The notes under the pieces were generated by a model. It did not search any database. It was given only the letters and a program-made list of their open reading frames with translations, and was not told the origin of the DNA. Positions 9,818 through 18,993 of a stretch of DNA of 64,000 nt are shown in pieces. Position 1 is the stretch's first letter, and each line of letters begins with the position of its first letter. The stretch lies in the NCBI RefSeq assembly GCF_009765705.1, contig NZ_LMUX01000021.1, forward strand, positions 882,312 through 946,311, in the 5' to 3' direction. Origin of the DNA: Burkholderia sp. L27(2015) (GTDB lineage Bacteria > Pseudomonadota > Gammaproteobacteria > Burkholderiales > Burkholderiaceae). A program made the position numbers and the translations under genes.

Positions 9818-9846
9818 AGTATAGCTAAGGGTTTGCCATAGGGCAA
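9818..9846 (-). promoter_or_regulatory. Sigma-70 promoter of the 9.8 kb small RNA
   Basis: On the minus strand a -35 TTGCCC (9841-9846), exactly 17 bp of spacer and a -10 TATACT (9818-9823) are present. The start is expected near 9811. The transcript would run away from the osmC-like gene and end at the terminator 90 bp on. Confidence 0.75.
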
Positions 9847-9985
9847 GAATATTTACATTATGAGATTGCATTTCATTATATGAAAAATATGAATGTGCCG
9901 AATCGAGGAATCGATTCATAAGGCCCCCTATGCAATGCGATACGAAGGTCTACAATACTTCGCTCAATGTCGCACGGAGTCGATG

Positions 9986-10408
9986 ATGGAATGCAAGGTA
10001 AGCTGGATGGGTAGCGACGGCATGGCATTTGTCGCTGAAACGAGTAGTGGCCACTTGGTTGCGATGGACGGCGCCCCGGAAGGCGGTGGCCGCAATCTCG
10101 CACCGCGCCCTATGGAGATGGTGTTGCTGGGCACCGGCGGATGTACCGCCTATGACGTGGTGATGATCCTGAAAAAGAGCCGCCAGGAAGTGCACGGCTG
10201 CTCGGTAAAGCTCAAGGCCGACCGCGCCAGCCAGGATCCCAAGATTTTTACGCAGATCAATTTTCATTTCACCGTGACCGGGCGCAACCTGAACCCGGCG
10301 ACCGTCGAGCGCGCGATCACGCTGTCGCACGAGAAATATTGCTCGGCCTCGATCATGCTGGCCAAATCCGCCGAACTCACGCATACGTTCGAGATCGTCG
10401 AATCCTGA
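9986..10408 (+). CDS. OsmC family protein
   Basis: This 140-residue OsmC/Ohr-superfamily protein belongs to a family that includes thiol peroxidases acting on organic hydroperoxides. Motifs seen are RPMEMVLLGTGGCTAYDV, with one redox Cys, and SHEKYCSAS, with the second Cys at the expected spacing. The ATG at 9986 is chosen because GGAG (9976-9979) lies 6 bp ahead; the ATG at 9983 is too close. The subfamily is the YhfA-like type. It is convergent with rnpB. Confidence 0.88.
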   Translation: MECKVSWMGSDGMAFVAETSSGHLVAMDGAPEGGGRNLAPRPMEMVLLGTGGCTAYDVVMILKKSRQEVHGCSVKLKADRASQDPKIFTQINFHFTVTGRNLNPATVERAITLSHEKYCSASIMLAKSAELTHTFEIVES

Positions 10409-10414
10409 AGAGAA

Positions 10415-10821
<407 letters not shown>

Positions 10822-10851
10822 CGGCGCCAGTGTAGCACGCGCTAGCAGCCC

Positions 10852-11862
10852 CTAGCGGGCCGCACGAGCGATGTCTCGGTGCGGGCGAAATACCGTTCGA
10901 TCGGCATAGAAGCCCGGTTCGGCGTTGGGCGCCCACCAGCCTGGCACGCCGAGTACCGGCAACGGCGTCAGGTCGCGAGGACTGCGCAATAACACGTTCA
11001 ACTCCGCTGCGACGTGCTCGTCCAAATAAGCCAGACGTTGCGCGCGAGGCCACTCGAAATAAGCCGGCGGCACGCGCACTATCCAGGCGTGCGCGGTAAT
11101 CGCCTTGTAGGGGTGCACCAGTTTTTCGAGCAAAGCATGGCCGAATGCTACCGATTCGACCTGGCGGCCCCAGTCGGCGCGCCGCGTTTCGAACAACGTG
11201 CGCCAGTCGAAAGCGCGTAGCGCCTCGCCCAGTGACGGATCGGCACAGGCGAATAACATCGCGTTTTCGTCGAATAGTGTCAGCGCGTCGCGTATCCCGC
11301 CCCGTGCGGCGCCTATGCCGTGCCGCTCGATTTCACTGGCCTGCGCGGCATTGAGTTGCGCCTTGAGGCGCGCAAAGGTGCACCATGCCAGCGCGTTGAA
11401 GATATCGTGCAGATTGGCGCGCGTGGGCACTGCGCCGGTAGCGGCGATATGCGCTTCGTACGCCACCTGCGCAGGCAGCGCGGATTGCGCGACAAAGCGC
11501 AGCGGCTTGCAAGCGGAAGTGGTCAACTGCAGCATGCGGGCGTCACTGTTTAGTGCCCCGCGCCAATCGTCGTCGCATGCTTCAGCCGATTCGGGTGTAT
11601 CGAGCACGCCGGCTATATCGGACGCCGTGGATATCTCGCTCGCCCTGGATATCCCGTGTGACTTCGATACCTCGCGTACGGGTGCCTGCAACGTCGCTTG
11701 CCAGTGCCTCCCGCGCTCGGCGAACGGCGCACACCACCGCGCCGCCCAGTCCACCGCGCTCAGCTTTTCCGCAAGCTCGACAGATTCCGCGGAGTCTGCC
11801 GAGCTCGCAGAAAAGCAAGGTGCACTCATACCCGATCGCGGCGCCTGATCCGCAGAGTCCAT
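10852..11862 (-). CDS. DUF3025 domain-containing protein
   Basis: This 336-residue protein of unknown function is widely conserved in betaproteobacteria. Family motifs present are PTRANLHDIFNALAWCTF, RDALTLFDENAML and, near the end, LPVLGVPGWW followed by FYADRTVFRP. About 30 residues rich in Ser, Ala, Asp and Glu (roughly 68-98) interrupt the N-terminal part. They are encoded by a periodic GATATC-rich stretch near 11600-11690, and I infer an insertion. It starts 14 bp after pyrC ends and is probably co-transcribed with it. Confidence 0.85.
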   Translation of the reverse strand: MDSADQAPRSGMSAPCFSASSADSAESVELAEKLSAVDWAARWCAPFAERGRHWQATLQAPVREVSKSHGISRASEISTASDIAGVLDTPESAEACDDDWRGALNSDARMLQLTTSACKPLRFVAQSALPAQVAYEAHIAATGAVPTRANLHDIFNALAWCTFARLKAQLNAAQASEIERHGIGAARGGIRDALTLFDENAMLFACADPSLGEALRAFDWRTLFETRRADWGRQVESVAFGHALLEKLVHPYKAITAHAWIVRVPPAYFEWPRAQRLAYLDEHVAAELNVLLRSPRDLTPLPVLGVPGWWAPNAEPGFYADRTVFRPHRDIARAAR

Positions 11863-11876
11863 GTCGGTTCAGACGT

Positions 11877-12968
11877 TTAACGCAACCGCCAGCCTATCGT
11901 TTCACCACCCCGCAGCGGCACGATCGGTACGTCACCGGCATCGAATTGCTCCGGCAACGTCCACGTTTCGCGGTGCAATGTGACCTGCTCCGCATTGCGT
12001 GGCAAGCCGTAGAAATCGGCGCCGAAGAAACTCGCAAAGCCCTCCAGGCGGTCAAGCGCATCGACTGCGTCGAAGGCTTCGGCATACAGTTCCAGCGCAT
12101 GCAAGGCGGTATAGCAACCGGCACAGCCGCAGGCGTGCTCCTTCAAGCCCTTGGGATGCGGCGCACTGTCCGTGCCCAGGAAAAACCGCGGGTTGCCCGA
12201 AGTGGCCGCTTCCACGAGTGCCACCCGATGCGTTTCGCGCTTGAGCACCGGCAGACAGTAATAGTGCGGCCGGATGCCGCCCTGGAAAATAGCGTTACGG
12301 TTGTAAAGCAGGTGATGCGCCGTAATGGTCGCCGCCAGCGTGCCGGGCGCCCCTTGCGCATCGCGCACGTAGTGCGCGGCGTCCCGCGTGGTGATGTGTT
12401 CGAACACGACCTTGAGCGCAGGAAAATCGCGGCGCAACGGAATCAGCACCTGATCGATAAAGACCTTCTCCCGGTCGAACAAATCGATGGCAGCATCCGT
12501 GACTTCGCCATGGACCAGCAGCGGCATGCCGGTTTCCTGCATCGCCTCAAGCGTCTTGCCGCATTTGGCAAGACTGGTCACGCCCGCGTCCGAGTTCGTC
12601 GTGGCGCCGGCCGGATACAGCTTCACCCCATGGACAAAACCGGACGCGCGGGCACGATGAATCTCGTCGGCGGGCGTATTGTCGGTGAGATAGAGCGTCA
12701 TGAGCGGCTCGAACGGCGGCAACCCCGGTTGCGCGGCAAGCGCGTCGAGGATGCGCTGACGGTAAGCCTGGGCTTGAGCCGTGGTGGTAACCGGCGGCCG
12801 CAGATTCGGCATGATGATCGCCCGGCCGAACTGGCGCGCCGTATGCGGCAGGACGGCCGCCAGCATGGCGCCATCGCGCACGTGCAAATGCCAGTCGTCG
12901 GGACGGGTCAGGGTGAGCGTGGCAGCTCGAGGGGCTGCGGCACGAAGCGATGCGGGAGCGTCAGTCAT
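11877..12968 (-). CDS. pyrC: Dihydroorotase
   Basis: PyrC is the zinc enzyme of pyrimidine synthesis that interconverts carbamoyl-aspartate and dihydroorotate. The 363-residue protein has the metal site HLHVRDG (His27, His29), the carboxylated-lysine segment [11 protein letters not shown], and the later HITTRDAA and GTDSAPH motifs. About 15-20 residues of Ala-rich N-terminus precede the conserved start. It lies ahead of the DUF3025 gene. Confidence 0.97.
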   Translation of the reverse strand: MTDAPASLRAAAPRAATLTLTRPDDWHLHVRDGAMLAAVLPHTARQFGRAIIMPNLRPPVTTTAQAQAYRQRILDALAAQPGLPPFEPLMTLYLTDNTPADEIHRARASGFVHGVKLYPAGATTNSDAGVTSLAKCGKTLEAMQETGMPLLVHGEVTDAAIDLFDREKVFIDQVLIPLRRDFPALKVVFEHITTRDAAHYVRDAQGAPGTLAATITAHHLLYNRNAIFQGGIRPHYYCLPVLKRETHRVALVEAATSGNPRFFLGTDSAPHPKGLKEHACGCAGCYTALHALELYAEAFDAVDALDRLEGFASFFGADFYGLPRNAEQVTLHRETWTLPEQFDAGDVPIVPLRGGETIGWRLR

Positions 12969-13081
12969 GTGAGGTCGTCGGGAATGATCTTAAAAATGGG
13001 AAAAGCCGGATCGCGTGGTCATCTGTTGCGGTAAAGCCGCGCTTAGCAACATTCGAGAATTCAAAAGCACGATTTCGTTTT

Positions 13082-13108
13082 TTGACACGAGGGACCCGGT
13101 GCTATCCT
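13082..13108 (+). promoter_or_regulatory. Possible promoter of the class II amidotransferase
   Basis: A perfect -35 TTGACA (13082-13087) is followed after 15 bp by TATCCT (13103-13108). The spacing is shorter than ideal, so this is tentative. It lies about 60 bp before the ATG. Confidence 0.35.
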
Positions 13109-13167
13109 AGGCTTAACCCCAATTGTACCGGCTCGCCGCCGCTTACAGTACCGCCCAGACGGACCCC

Positions 13168-14088
13168 ATGTGCCAACTTCTCGGAATGAACTGCGCAGCG
13201 CCGACGGACGTGACGTTCTCGTTCACCGGCTTCGCAGCCCGCGGCGGAGTGACGGATCATCATGCAGACGGCTTCGGCATCGCGTTTTTCGAAGATAAAG
13301 CGTGCCGCCTGTTCATCGACCAGCATGCCTCGTCGAGTTCACCGATCGCCGACCTGATCAAGCGCTATCCGATCAAGTCGAAAAATACCATCGCGCATAT
13401 TCGCAAGGCGACCCAAGGTCGCATCGAACTGGAAAATTGCCATCCGTTCATGCGTGAGCTGTGGGGACGTCACTGGATTTTTGCTCACAACGGCGACCTG
13501 AAGGGTTACGCACCCGAGCTAAGCGGGATGTATCAGCCGGTGGGCACGACCGATAGCGAACTGGCGTTTTGCAGCATTCTGCAAGGCTTGCGCGAGCGGT
13601 TTCCGGTTGCGCAACCACCGCTGCCGGAATTATTCGCGGCACTCGCCGAGCTGACCGCCACGGTCACGTCGCATGGCGTCTTCAACTTCCTGATGTCCAA
13701 CGGACAGGCGCAGTTCGCGCACTGCTCCACACACCTGCAATACATCGTGCGACGCTGGCCGTTTTCGACCGCGCACCTGATCGATGCCGACATGTCGATC
13801 GATTTCGCCCGCTATACGACGCCCGAAGATCAGGTGGCCGTCATCGCAACCCAGCCCTTGACCGACGATGAAGTCTGGACGGCTTTTGCACCGGGCGACT
13901 TGTATATGTTCCAGGACGGCGAGTTGATGGCGCGGGCCAATATACCCGTGCCGCGCGAGGTGCTCGAAAAGGCACGCCAGCCGCTGTGCCGCAACGAACC
14001 GGCAAAACCGGCGTTGGCGACGTTGGCGGCGTCGGTCGACTTGCCGATGGAAATCGGTTTCGCCGACGAGGACATGATCGAATCCTGA
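13168..14088 (+). CDS. Class II glutamine amidotransferase (YafJ-like)
   Basis: This is a 306-residue N-terminal-nucleophile amidotransferase. Removal of Met1 would expose Cys2 (MCQLLGMN), the catalytic residue. Other glutaminase motifs are HADGFGIAFF, HIRKATQGRIE, HPFMRELWGRHWIFAHNGDL and the GTTDSELAF segment. No second catalytic domain is attached, as in YafJ, so the acceptor is unknown. The ATG at 13168 is required for the Cys2 position; an upstream in-frame start would bury it. It is convergent with gltL across a shared terminator. Confidence 0.9.
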   Translation: MCQLLGMNCAAPTDVTFSFTGFAARGGVTDHHADGFGIAFFEDKACRLFIDQHASSSSPIADLIKRYPIKSKNTIAHIRKATQGRIELENCHPFMRELWGRHWIFAHNGDLKGYAPELSGMYQPVGTTDSELAFCSILQGLRERFPVAQPPLPELFAALAELTATVTSHGVFNFLMSNGQAQFAHCSTHLQYIVRRWPFSTAHLIDADMSIDFARYTTPEDQVAVIATQPLTDDEVWTAFAPGDLYMFQDGELMARANIPVPREVLEKARQPLCRNEPAKPALATLAASVDLPMEIGFADEDMIES

Positions 14089-14185
14089 CGCGACTAAGCG
14101 GCCGGGACCCGCGACCGCCCAGGTGAACGCCCGCGCAGATAGCAACAACCACTGGCTATCATCAACGAACGCCAACGAGTCCCAA

Positions 14186-14213
14186 CAAAAAAGCGCCTTG
14201 CGGCGCTTTTTTT
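14186..14213. terminator. Bidirectional terminator between the amidotransferase and gltL
   Basis: The stem AGCGCC (14192-14197) pairs with GGCGCT (14202-14207) around TTGC. It is flanked by an A-run on the left and a T-run on the right, giving a U-tail in either direction for two convergent genes. Confidence 0.88.
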
Positions 14214-14235
14214 ACAACGGCTGTCGACCAAAAAC

Positions 14236-14961
14236 TCAGTGCAGAATTTTCGCGAGGAAGTCCTTCGCGCGATCCGATTCCGGATTGGCAAAAAACTTAT
14301 CCTTAGCCACATCCTCGACGATCAGGCCGCGATCCATAAATACCACACGGTGCGCGACTTTCTTGGCAAACCCCATTTCATGGGTCACGCAAATCATCGT
14401 CATGCCTTCCTGAGCCAGCTCGACCATCACATCGAGCACCTCGTTGATCATTTCCGGATCGAGCGCGGAAGTCGGTTCGTCAAACAGCATCGCGATCGGA
14501 TCCATCGACAGCGCCCGCGCGATTGCAACACGCTGCTGCTGCCCGCCCGAGAGCTGGCCCGGGAACTTGTGCGCATGCGCCTTGAGGCCAACGCGATCGA
14601 GTAGCGCCATGCCCTTCGTGTTGGCTTCCTCACGCGAGCGCCCCAGCACCTTCATTTGCGCGAGCGTCAGGTTCTGCGTAATCGACAAATGCGGAAACAG
14701 TTCGAAATGCTGGAACACCATACCCACACGCGCGCGCAGCTTGGGCAGATTGGTCTTGGGGTCCGCCACCGAAATGCCGTCGACGATGATCTCGCCCTGC
14801 TGTATCGGCTCAAGCCCGTTGACGGTTTTGATCAAGGTCGATTTGCCGGAGCCCGAAGGTCCGCACACCACTACCACTTCGCCTTTCTTGACTTCGGTGG
14901 TGCAGTCGGTCAGCACCTGGAAAGCGCCATACCATTTGGAAACGTTTTTCAGAGAAATCAT
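14236..14961 (-). CDS. gltL: Glutamate/aspartate ABC transporter, ATP-binding protein
   Basis: This is the ATPase of a polar amino acid importer, 241 residues. It has Walker [10 protein letters not shown] (34-42), signature [15 protein letters not shown], and Walker [15 protein letters not shown]. The start [12 protein letters not shown] at 14961 overlaps the gltK stop by 4 bp (ATGA), indicating translational coupling. It is the last gene of gltI-gltJ-gltK-gltL. Substrate assignment rests on the similarity of the binding protein GltI and the neighbouring gdhA. Confidence 0.92.
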   Translation of the reverse strand: MISLKNVSKWYGAFQVLTDCTTEVKKGEVVVVCGPSGSGKSTLIKTVNGLEPIQQGEIIVDGISVADPKTNLPKLRARVGMVFQHFELFPHLSITQNLTLAQMKVLGRSREEANTKGMALLDRVGLKAHAHKFPGQLSGGQQQRVAIARALSMDPIAMLFDEPTSALDPEMINEVLDVMVELAQEGMTMICVTHEMGFAKKVAHRVVFMDRGLIVEDVAKDKFFANPESDRAKDFLAKILH

Positions 14962-15638
14962 CGTGCATACCTTTGTTGAAGGCGTTTGACCAACACCGAA
15001 GCCAGTGTGCAAACGACAAAATAACAAGCTCCGGCAAACAGTATCATTTCCACTGTCGTGCCGTCACGGTCGCCAATATTGGCCGACGTACTAAAGAAAT
15101 CGGCCAGGCCGATCACGTAGACCAGCGAGGTATCCTGAAACAAGACGATACCTTGCGTGAGCAGCAGCGGCACCATCGCGCGGAACGCCTGCGGCAGGAT
15201 CACCAGCCACATGCTTTGCCCGTAGCTCATGCCGAGCGCGAGCGCCGCGCTGACCTGGCCGCGCGACACGCTCTGGATCCCCGCTCGGATGATTTCTGAG
15301 TAGTAGGCCGCCTCGAATAACGAGAAGGCCACCAAGGCGGAAGCGAGCCGGATATCGATGTCAGGCGACAGACCCAATACCGATTGCAGGAACTGCGGCA
15401 CGATCAGGAAAAACCACAGCAACACCATCACGAGCGGGATCGAACGGAAGATCGTGACGTACAGGTTGGCGAACACCGATAAGGGCTTGAAGTTCGACAA
15501 CCGGAACAGCGCGAGGACGGTACCCCATAGGATGCCGACGATCACCGCCAGCACCGTGATTTCTATCGTGATGCGCAGGCCGCTGAGCAGCGTGGGCAGG
15601 GCCGCGGGTATGCCGGACCAGTCGAAGTGATGCATCAT
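14958..15638 (-). CDS. gltK: Glutamate/aspartate ABC transporter permease GltK
   Basis: This 226-residue inner-membrane permease belongs to the HisM/GltK family. It has several hydrophobic segments, with the EAA-loop region [19 protein letters not shown] followed by [12 protein letters not shown]. It overlaps gltJ upstream and gltL downstream by 4 bp each, as in tightly coupled operons. Confidence 0.92.
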   Translation of the reverse strand: MMHHFDWSGIPAALPTLLSGLRITIEITVLAVIVGILWGTVLALFRLSNFKPLSVFANLYVTIFRSIPLVMVLLWFFLIVPQFLQSVLGLSPDIDIRLASALVAFSLFEAAYYSEIIRAGIQSVSRGQVSAALALGMSYGQSMWLVILPQAFRAMVPLLLTQGIVLFQDTSLVYVIGLADFFSTSANIGDRDGTTVEMILFAGACYFVVCTLASVLVKRLQQRYAR

Positions 15639-16375
15639 TTACCTCCGATATAGCCGGGCAGCCGGGCTTTATGCTCAACCCAGCGCATGAGAGACATGAT
15701 CACGATATTGATCAGGAAGTACGCCGCCGTCACTGCAATAAACGACTCGTACGCTTGTGCGGTGTAGTCCACCAATTGTCGCGCCTGGGCCGACAACTCA
15801 AACAAGCCGATGGTCGAAGCCACTGCCGAATTCTTGAAGATATTCAGGAATTCAGAGGTGAGCGGGGGCACGATGATGCGCATCGCGGTGGGCAGCAACA
15901 CGTGGCGATACGCCTGCGGCAGCGTTAAACCGAGCGCCAGCGCCGCGGCGCGTTGCCCGCGCGGCAGCGCTTGCAAACCTGAGCGTACCTGCTCGCAAAC
16001 TCGCGCTGCGGTAAAAAGCCCCAGGCAGACGACCGACGCGATAAACGCAAATATTACCGGCGGCATGTGCTTGACTGCCATGCCGAGCCCGGGCGGCAAG
16101 AGCTCGGGAACGACCCAAACCCAGATGAAAAATTGGACGATCAGCGGAATGTTTCGAAATAACGCGACATAGCCTGTCGCGAACCCGGACAAGAACTTGT
16201 TCGGGACTGTGCGCAGCACGCCCATCAGCGTTCCAACCAACAGTGCGATAACCGCGGCACACATCGACAGCGCGATCGTCACCTCGAAGCCGGAAATAAT
16301 CCAGCCCAGGTAATTCGTCGGCTCGCCGGTGGATACGGGGTTGAGGAAAACGCCCCAATTCCAGTGATAAGCCAT
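15635..16375 (-). CDS. gltJ: Glutamate/aspartate ABC transporter permease GltJ
   Basis: This 246-residue permease is the partner of GltK in the membrane channel. The N-terminus [13 protein letters not shown] is typical of GltJ. The EAA loop appears as [22 protein letters not shown] followed by [15 protein letters not shown], separated here for length. A GGAG Shine-Dalgarno (16382-16385) abuts a stem-loop that separates gltI from gltJ. Confidence 0.92.
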   Translation of the reverse strand: MAYHWNWGVFLNPVSTGEPTNYLGWIISGFEVTIALSMCAAVIALLVGTLMGVLRTVPNKFLSGFATGYVALFRNIPLIVQFFIWVWVVPELLPPGLGMAVKHMPPVIFAFIASVVCLGLFTAARVCEQVRSGLQALPRGQRAAALALGLTLPQAYRHVLLPTAMRIIVPPLTSEFLNIFKNSAVASTIGLFELSAQARQLVDYTAQAYESFIAVTAAYFLINIVIMSLMRWVEHKARLPGYIGGK

Positions 16376-16386
16376 GCATACACTCC

Positions 16387-16422
16387 AAAAAGAAACGGAA
16401 GGACTACGCGCCCTTCCGTTTC
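16387..16422 (-). promoter_or_regulatory. Stem-loop between gltI and gltJ (attenuator or RNA-stabilising)
   Basis: A perfect 11-bp inverted repeat (GAAACGGAAGG at 16392-16402 and CCTTCCGTTTC at 16412-16422, loop 9 nt) is followed on the minus strand by five U residues, immediately before the gltJ Shine-Dalgarno. Such elements often let the binding protein be made in excess of the permeases. Confidence 0.8.
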
Positions 16423-16443
16423 ACTGTCGGTTCAAAAAGAACT

Positions 16444-17337
16444 TCAGCTCAGCGGCTTGTCATTGGGCGCCTTGAACAGCGCCTTCATGTCATCGCTTTC
16501 CGGGAAATTCAGATTCAATCCTTTCGGCGGAATCGGTGTCATAAACCACTTCTTGTAGATCGCGTCCGCTTCGCCCGAGGTTTGCACCTTGGCGATCGCA
16601 TCGTCGGCCACCTTCTTGAATTCCGGATCGTCCTTGCGCATCATGCAACCGTAGGATTCTTTCGATTGCGGCGTACCGACGATCAAGAAATCGGCCGGGT
16701 CGTTCGCCTTGGCGCGCTCGCCGGCCAGCAAGGCGTCATCCATCATAAACGCCACCGCGCGGCCGGTCGACAAGGTCAGGAACGACTCGCCGTGGTCCTT
16801 CGCGCTAATGATGCTCATGCCCAGGTTCTGATCCTGATTCAGCTTGCGCAGAATCCGCTCGGACGTGGTACCGGCGGTGGTCACCACCGTCTTGCCCTTC
16901 AAGTCCGCGAAATCCTTGATGCCCGATTCTTTCTTCGCCATCAAGCGCGTACCGATCACGAAGATCGTATCCGTGAAACCGACTTGCTTGGCGCGTTCCG
17001 CGTCATGCGTGGTCGACCCGCATTCCAGATCGATGGTGCCGTTCTGCACCAGCGGAATCCGGTTTTGCGAAGTCACCGGCGTGAGCTTGACCTTCAGGTC
17101 CGGCATCGCCAATTTAACCTTGACTGCCTCGACGATTTTCATCGCCATGTCTTGCGAATAACCGACGACGTTCTGCTTGTCGTCGTAATACGAAAAGGGA
17201 ATCGACGACTCCCGGTGGCCCAGAGAAATCACGCCGGTTTCCTTGATTTTCTTCAAGGTATCGGAACTCTGAGCGGATGCCGTTCCCGCCATCAGACCGA
17301 GCGCGATCAAGCTCACCGCGAGTTTATTCAAAATCAT
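16444..17337 (-). CDS. gltI: Glutamate/aspartate ABC transporter substrate-binding protein
   Basis: This 297-residue periplasmic binding protein has a Sec signal peptide of about 22 residues ending TASA, followed by QSSDTLKKIKETG. It has family-3 solute-binding motifs such as LGHRESSIPFSYYDD and DLECGSTTHDAERAKQVGF. The ATG at 17337 gives a proper signal peptide; a start 21 bp upstream would add seven residues ahead of it. It is first in the operon gltIJKL and downstream of gdhA on the same strand. Confidence 0.93.
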   Translation of the reverse strand: MILNKLAVSLIALGLMAGTASAQSSDTLKKIKETGVISLGHRESSIPFSYYDDKQNVVGYSQDMAMKIVEAVKVKLAMPDLKVKLTPVTSQNRIPLVQNGTIDLECGSTTHDAERAKQVGFTDTIFVIGTRLMAKKESGIKDFADLKGKTVVTTAGTTSERILRKLNQDQNLGMSIISAKDHGESFLTLSTGRAVAFMMDDALLAGERAKANDPADFLIVGTPQSKESYGCMMRKDDPEFKKVADDAIAKVQTSGEADAIYKKWFMTPIPPKGLNLNFPESDDMKALFKAPNDKPLS

Positions 17338-17372
17338 GCTATGTGTCTCCGTGTTCAAAAAAAAACGCTGCC

Positions 17373-17401
17373 ACTTTATCGAAATGATTGTAAATAAACA
17401 A
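17373..17401 (-). promoter_or_regulatory. Probable promoter of gltIJKL
   Basis: On the minus strand TTGTTT (-35, 17396-17401) is followed by a 17-bp spacer and TAAAGT (-10, 17373-17378). The match is moderate, but the position, about 35 bp before the ATG in an AT-rich patch, is right. Confidence 0.45.
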
Positions 17402-17494
17402 TGCGTTCCGATTGTTTCGAGTCGGCGTGTCGCTCGCCCCGGGGCAGACCGTGAGCGGCGACTTTACACCAACCGGAGAAAAATTACATTCAGA

Positions 17495-18778
17495 TTACGG
17501 ATACAGGCCGCGCAGATCGCGCGCCGTCAGAATTCGCGTACACGCGACGATATAGGCCGCGGTCCGAATCGACACCTTATGCTCGCTGGCAACCTGCCAG
17601 ACGGCGGTGAACGCTTCGCGCATCACGCGCTCCAGCCGCTGGTTGATTTCCTCTTCCGACCAGAAGAAGCTCGAGAAATCCTGCACCCATTCGAAGTACG
17701 ACACCGTCACGCCACCGGCATTGGCGATCACGTCGGGAATCACCATGATGCCGTTGTCGTTCAGTATGTCGTCGGCGTCCGGCGTGGTCGGGCCATTGGC
17801 GCCCTCCACCACGATCTTGGTGCGGATACGCCCGGCGTTATGGACGGTGATCTGGCCTTCAAGCGCGGCGGGAATCAGGATTTCGGTTTCGATCCCCCAA
17901 AAATCGTCGGCCGCGATCGCTTCGGCGCCGGCGAAACCACCGACCCCACCATGCTGGGCGACGTGCGCCAGCAAAGCCGGCACATCGAGGCCCGACGGCT
18001 TGCTGATGGTGCCGGTGTGATCCTGCACGGCGACGATCTTTGCGCCTTCGTCGGCAAACAAGCGCGCGGCGATGCCGCCCACATTGCCGAAGCCCTGCAC
18101 AGCGACGCGCGCACTCGATATGTCCAGCCCAAGGTGACGCGCGGTTTCGCAGCCCACCACGAACACGCCACGCCCGGTGGCCTCACGGCGCCCCAGCGAG
18201 CCGCCCAGTGCGATCGGCTTGCCGGTGACTACGCCGGTGGCCGTTTGCCCCTGGTTCATCGAGTAGGTGTCCATCATCCACGCCATCACTTGCTCGTTGG
18301 TGTTGACGTCGGGAGCCGGAATGTCGGTGTTCGGTCCGATGATGATGCCGATCTCGCTGGTATAGCGACGCGTCATGCGCTCGAGTTCAGAGCGCGAGAG
18401 GTTGCGCGGGTCGACGCGGATACCGCCCTTGGCGCCGCCGTAGGGGACGTTGACGGCAGCGTTCTTGATCGACATCCAGGCAGACAAAGCCATCACTTCG
18501 GAAAGCGTCACGTCCTGGTGATAACGCACGCCGCCCTTGCCGGGTCCGCGCGATGTGTTGTGCTGGACCCGATAGCCTTCGAAATGGGCGATCGTGCCGT
18601 TGTCGAGGTGGATCGGCACATCGACGATCAGCGCGCGCTTGGGACGCTTCAGGGTTTCGATCCAGCGCGACAGCGAGCCGAGGTAAGGCGCGACGCGATC
18701 GATTTGCTGAAGGTAAGTGCCCCAGGGACCGAGGTGGTCGGGGTCGAGATAGGACGGGATAGCGTGAGTTTGCGGCAT
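17495..18778 (-). CDS. gdhA: Glutamate dehydrogenase (Glu/Leu/Phe/Val family)
   Basis: This cytoplasmic enzyme interconverts glutamate and 2-oxoglutarate with ammonia. The 427-residue protein shows [12 protein letters not shown], the catalytic-lysine segment [13 protein letters not shown] and the NAD(P)-binding QGFGNVGG. Length and motifs match the NAD-type hexameric family. The ATG at 18778 is preferred over a TTG 15 bp upstream because a GGAG-type site precedes it. The gltIJKL importer lies downstream and a LysR gene upstream. Together they suggest a glutamate-use module, probably controlled through a palindrome at 18871-18889. Confidence 0.95.
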   Translation of the reverse strand: MPQTHAIPSYLDPDHLGPWGTYLQQIDRVAPYLGSLSRWIETLKRPKRALIVDVPIHLDNGTIAHFEGYRVQHNTSRGPGKGGVRYHQDVTLSEVMALSAWMSIKNAAVNVPYGGAKGGIRVDPRNLSRSELERMTRRYTSEIGIIIGPNTDIPAPDVNTNEQVMAWMMDTYSMNQGQTATGVVTGKPIALGGSLGRREATGRGVFVVGCETARHLGLDISSARVAVQGFGNVGGIAARLFADEGAKIVAVQDHTGTISKPSGLDVPALLAHVAQHGGVGGFAGAEAIAADDFWGIETEILIPAALEGQITVHNAGRIRTKIVVEGANGPTTPDADDILNDNGIMVIPDVIANAGGVTVSYFEWVQDFSSFFWSEEEINQRLERVMREAFTAVWQVASEHKVSIRTAAYIVACTRILTARDLRGLYP

Positions 18779-18870
18779 GAACCTTTTCTCCAACGGAACG
18801 GGAACTCGATTCGAGTGGCGCCATTGTTAAAAATCCGCGCCCTTAAATCCAATGCCGTTTGTTCATCCCA

Positions 18871-18889
18871 TTATGCATTGCATGCATAA
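18871..18889. promoter_or_regulatory. 19-bp palindrome upstream of gdhA, likely LysR operator
   Basis: TTATGCAT-TGC-ATGCATAA is a perfect 8-bp inverted repeat with a 3-bp centre. It lies 93-111 bp upstream of the gdhA start, between gdhA and the LysR gene. It fits the T-N11-A form and dyad shape of LysR sites. Confidence 0.65.
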
Positions 18890-18993
18890 CGTCCTTTGCA
18901 CCTAATTACGCACAAAACAATCGCCGATACTTTAGGCGCCTTCAGCGGCTAACATACTCGTTTCAGCACGCTTGTGATAATCATTTTCTCCCG

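Noticed and set aside
9872-9884. TTCAT-TAT-ATGAA palindrome upstream of the OsmC gene
   Set aside because: Short AT-rich dyad that can arise by chance; no regulator gene nearby to support an operator.
9680-9919. Small minus-strand ORFs across the 9.8 kb RNA
   Set aside because: They read through the promoter and terminator of the RNA and have no codon or family support; the RNA structure explains the sequence better.
17336-18889. Plus-strand open frame opposite gdhA
   Set aside because: Antisense shadow of glutamate dehydrogenase.
18976-18988. GATAATCATTTTC, resembling half of a Fur box
   Set aside because: Only part of the consensus, no iron gene nearby, and it overlaps the approach to the LysR stop.
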